Below, piece by piece: positions 61,956 through 64,000 of a stretch of 64,000 bases of DNA. This stretch comes from UBA8752 sp002336475 (GTDB taxonomy: Bacteria; Bacteroidota; Bacteroidia; Flavobacteriales_D; Sanyastnellaceae): assembly GCA_943846755.1 (NCBI GenBank), contig OX044365.1, positions 1,240,001-1,304,000 on the forward strand, in the 5' to 3' direction. Position numbers and translations under genes: made by a program. Below the pieces are notes generated by a model that was given only the letters and a program-made list of their open reading frames with translations, had not been told where the DNA came from and searched no databases. Within the stretch, counting starts at the first letter, position 1, and each line of letters starts with the position of its first letter.

Positions 61956-62801
61956 TTACGGGCCCTGTAGTTCAGTCTGTTGGACCTCGCCAATGACGTG
62001 CAAATCCCGCTGCGGGAAGGGTATTTGAATTCCGTTGGCGCGGAACTTCGTGTCGATAGAAGTGCGGATCTGACTTTGAATCGCCATGATCTTCCAAGGT
62101 TGATCCATCCACCCCCTCACTGAGAAGTCCAGAGAAGAGTCGCCGAAATCCTGAAAGAAGACTTGAGGTGCCGGCTGCTCCAAAATCTCAGACTGTTCCG
62201 CCATGGCCTCCAGCAACAATTGCTCCACAAGGCGGACTTCGCTGCCATAAGCGACACCCACGTCGATTTTGATCCGGGTCGCCTTTCCGCCTTGGCTAAA
62301 GTTGAGCACGGCGTCTCCCGCCACCTTGGAATTGGGCAGCACCAGCAACTCGCCATCTACCGACACCACCCGAGTCGAACGTAAATCAATGCGTTCCACC
62401 CTGACCATCCGGCCATCCACTTGGAGAATGTTGCCCACGGAAACTCCGCCTTCAAACAGCAAGACAAAACCACAGACCACGTCATTGAAGAAGCCCTGGA
62501 GTCCGATGCCCACGCCGACCAACAAGGCCGCAGAGCCCGCCCAAACTGCCGTTAGATTCAGACCCAATACCGAGAGCACAAAGAGCGTGGCAAAGGTCCA
62601 CACGACCGAAGACACCATGCGGTGTACAATGAACCGCTTGCCCTCATCCAAGGTCGAAAACCGCTCGGCGCGGCGCAATGCACGGCGCAAGATGCCAAGG
62701 ACCACCCTGGACAGGAGAATCACTCCTACCACCTCGACCAGGTCCAGCACGGTGAACACGTGGTGTCCGAGTTCAAACGACGTCGTCAGTATTTCATTCA
62801 C
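61956..62801 (-). CDS. Mechanosensitive ion channel, MscS type
   Basis: 281 aa from GTG 62801; an upstream extension to 62870 is TTG-initiated and Pro/Ser-rich, so it was rejected. Three membrane segments, the last being the pore helix with AALLVGVGIGLQGFFNDVVCG. The MscS cytoplasmic beta domain follows (VDGRMVRVERIDLRSTRVVS, LLVLPNSKV). It opens on membrane tension to release solutes in hypo-osmotic shock. Compact size resembles E. coli MscS (286 aa). It leads a possible operon with purT. Confidence 0.9.
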   Translation of the reverse strand: MNEILTTSFELGHHVFTVLDLVEVVGVILLSRVVLGILRRALRRAERFSTLDEGKRFIVHRMVSSVVWTFATLFVLSVLGLNLTAVWAGSAALLVGVGIGLQGFFNDVVCGFVLLFEGGVSVGNILQVDGRMVRVERIDLRSTRVVSVDGELLVLPNSKVAGDAVLNFSQGGKATRIKIDVGVAYGSEVRLVEQLLLEAMAEQSEILEQPAPQVFFQDFGDSSLDFSVRGWMDQPWKIMAIQSQIRTSIDTKFRANGIQIPFPQRDLHVIGEVQQTELQGP

Positions 62802-62978
62802 GTGACCCGAATTTCGGTCATGTCCGCCGCTCCCCCAAGGTGATGCGCAATTCCAGGAGGGTTTTCGCAAACAGGTTGGGAAGTCAGGTGCAGATGTGCG
62901 TTCAATGTGCCATCAAAGACCCGGATTCAGTATCCTGCGGACAATGATGACCTTGAATCCCCGCTGGACCCGCTTGAC

Positions 62979-63004
62979 TTTATTTGCTCCTTTTTATTTG
63001 CTCC
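62979..63004 (+). repeat. Direct repeat TTTATTTGCTCC (two copies) before the esterase gene
   Basis: Copies at 62979-62990 and 62993-63004. The second ends right before the ATG at 63006. Each contains a TATTTG that resembles a degenerate -7 element. Confidence 0.5.
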
Positions 63005-63005
63005 C

Positions 63006-64000
63006 ATGTCAAGAAGCTTTTCCATTTCTGCCTTGTCCGTCCTCATGATTCATTGGGGAACCGTGTGTGCCCAATTGTCCACCCAAAACTTGGACGTGAA
63101 TGGCACTGCCAGAACCTACCTCGAATACCTACCTGCAGGCTACGACGCCGCCACAAGCCTGCCCTTGGTCCTGAGTTTTCATGGAGGCGGAGGCAATGCG
63201 CAGGATCAACTGAACATCGCGGACCTGCGCAACCGCGCAGATGAAGATGGATTCGTGCTGGTCTATCCCAGCGCCATCCCCGACCCCAATGACGGCGGAG
63301 GCACCAATTGGCAAGTGGTGGTGTCTGGGACGCTTCCTTTCACGGAACCCAATCCACACAGCGACATCGATTTCATTGAAGCTTTGATTGACGAATTGGC
63401 CTGTCACGCGCAACATCGATACCGAACGGGTCTATGCCATGGGTTACTCCAACGGGGGCGGATTTACGTTTGACCTGGCGTGCCGCCTCAATGACAAGAT
63501 CACGGGCATCGGTGTGGTTGCCCGCACCATGTATGCAGAGAGCTTTTCTTCTTGTAACGTGGTGCACCCGACCCCCGTGGTCACCATCCTTGGCACGTCC
63601 GACTTCATCTCGGCCTACGATGGGGTCGTCTACGAAGGCACCCTTTACTACCACAGCAACGACGAGGTCAACAATTACTGGATCGGAGCAGGTGGTTTAG
63701 AAGAAACGCCCGTCATCACCGACGTCCCCAATGTGAGCACCAACGATGGCAGCACGGCAGAGCTGTACACGTGGACCTCTTCCGATGGATGCCATGAACT
63801 GCTGCACTACAAGGTCAATGGCGGCGACCACGATTGGCCGGGAACCTTTGGGAACATGGACTTTGTGTCACACGATGTCATCTGGGAAACCCTGAGCCAA
63901 CACGATATGGATGGACGCATCGATTGCGGGACCAGCAGCACCTCAGAGACCGCTGGTCCGGAGGAAGTAACCCTCTATCCCAACCCCGCCTCGGACAAGA
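63006..64000 (+). CDS. Secreted esterase (PHB-depolymerase/feruloyl-esterase-like), frameshifted and 3'-truncated
   Basis: From ATG 63006: signal peptide to about residue 22 (GTVCAQ), then the hydrolase fold with LSFHGGGGNAQDQL (oxyanion hole) and LVYPSAI. The frame ends at 63473, but the protein continues one base later: removing one T near 63402 gives DELAVTRNIDTERVYAMGYSN, with GYSNGG holding the catalytic Ser. The shifted frame runs to the window edge through GGDHDWPG (probable catalytic His) and into YPNPAS, the start of a T9SS domain. This is the LpqC/PHB-depolymerase-like family. Confidence 0.82.

Noticed and set aside
47217..63412. Programmed ribosomal frameshifting as explanation for the three interrupted genes
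   Set aside because: No slippery heptamer or downstream structure at any of the three sites, and shifts are in both directions. Indels explain them better.
1..64000. CRISPR array, tRNA or rRNA genes, insertion sequences, prophage
   Set aside because: No regularly spaced short repeats, no cloverleaf-like sequence in the short gaps, no transposase or phage structural genes. The fasciclin repeat is coding.

Overview
The window is chromosomal DNA from a Bacteroidota bacterium, most like a marine, fairly GC-rich Flavobacteriales-type organism. Four things point there. Many secreted proteins end in type IX secretion (T9SS) C-terminal sorting domains. Several promoters match the Bacteroidota -7 element TAnnTTTG and there is little Shine-Dalgarno signal. 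Cys/Asp-rich GCTD...NY...DDGSC repeats occur in secreted proteins. Families largely restricted to this phylum are present (DUF3467, the TIGR02757 family, a divergent dihydroorotase, a ComA-TPR-DUF368-aroE cluster). No rRNA, tRNA, insertion sequence, prophage or CRISPR array was found. Gene density is high and no gene-free stretch exceeds about 210 bases.

Layout. 1-6.6 kb: a partial secreted repeat protein, a small Cys-rich ORF, an M16 peptidase, a secreted lipase-like hydrolase and two small secreted proteins. 6.7-9.3 kb: cysteine desulfurase and phosphohexomutase, both minus. 9.5-16.1 kb: a tightly packed plus-strand operon (TPR, phosphosulfolactate synthase, rhodanese, DUF368 polyprenyl-phosphate transporter, aroE, membrane protein, murQ, unknown). 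16.1-22.5 kb: a predicted LMW-phosphatase lipoprotein, an MnmD-Nudix fusion, TIGR02757, a BatA-like vWA protein and a dihydroorotase-like protein. 22.5-31.4 kb: minus-strand housekeeping genes (DUF3467, YjjG, deacetylase-like, wecB, radC, rpsT, secreted proteins, thioredoxin-like, FAD oxidoreductase, rluF). 31.4-37.0 kb: CotH-like and metalloprotease T9SS cargo. 37.0-40.1 kb: di-haem peroxidase-like lipoprotein, histidine kinase, patatin. 40.2-47.5 kb: a four-gene operon of lamin-tail protein, TonB-dependent receptor, secreted PLD-type phosphodiesterase and propeller-like lipoprotein. 47.6-51.9 kb: M43 protease and a five-domain fasciclin protein. 52-60 kb: cysQ, glycosyltransferase, flippase, cupin, LRR protein and O-antigen ligase-like protein. 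60-64 kb: an unknown membrane protein, purT, an MscS channel and a truncated secreted esterase.

How the genes fit together. The window mixes core metabolism (purine, pyrimidine, shikimate, cell-wall recycling, tRNA/rRNA modification) with surface biology: T9SS-exported hydrolases and adhesins, TonB-dependent uptake and surface-polysaccharide assembly. The most notable signals are three. A TA dinucleotide of a -7-like element lies exactly 12 nt upstream of eight start codons, which suggests leaderless mRNAs. The 40-47 kb operon looks like an extracellular phosphodiester or nucleic-acid scavenging system. Three genes are each interrupted by an apparent single-base indel, which may be sequence errors.
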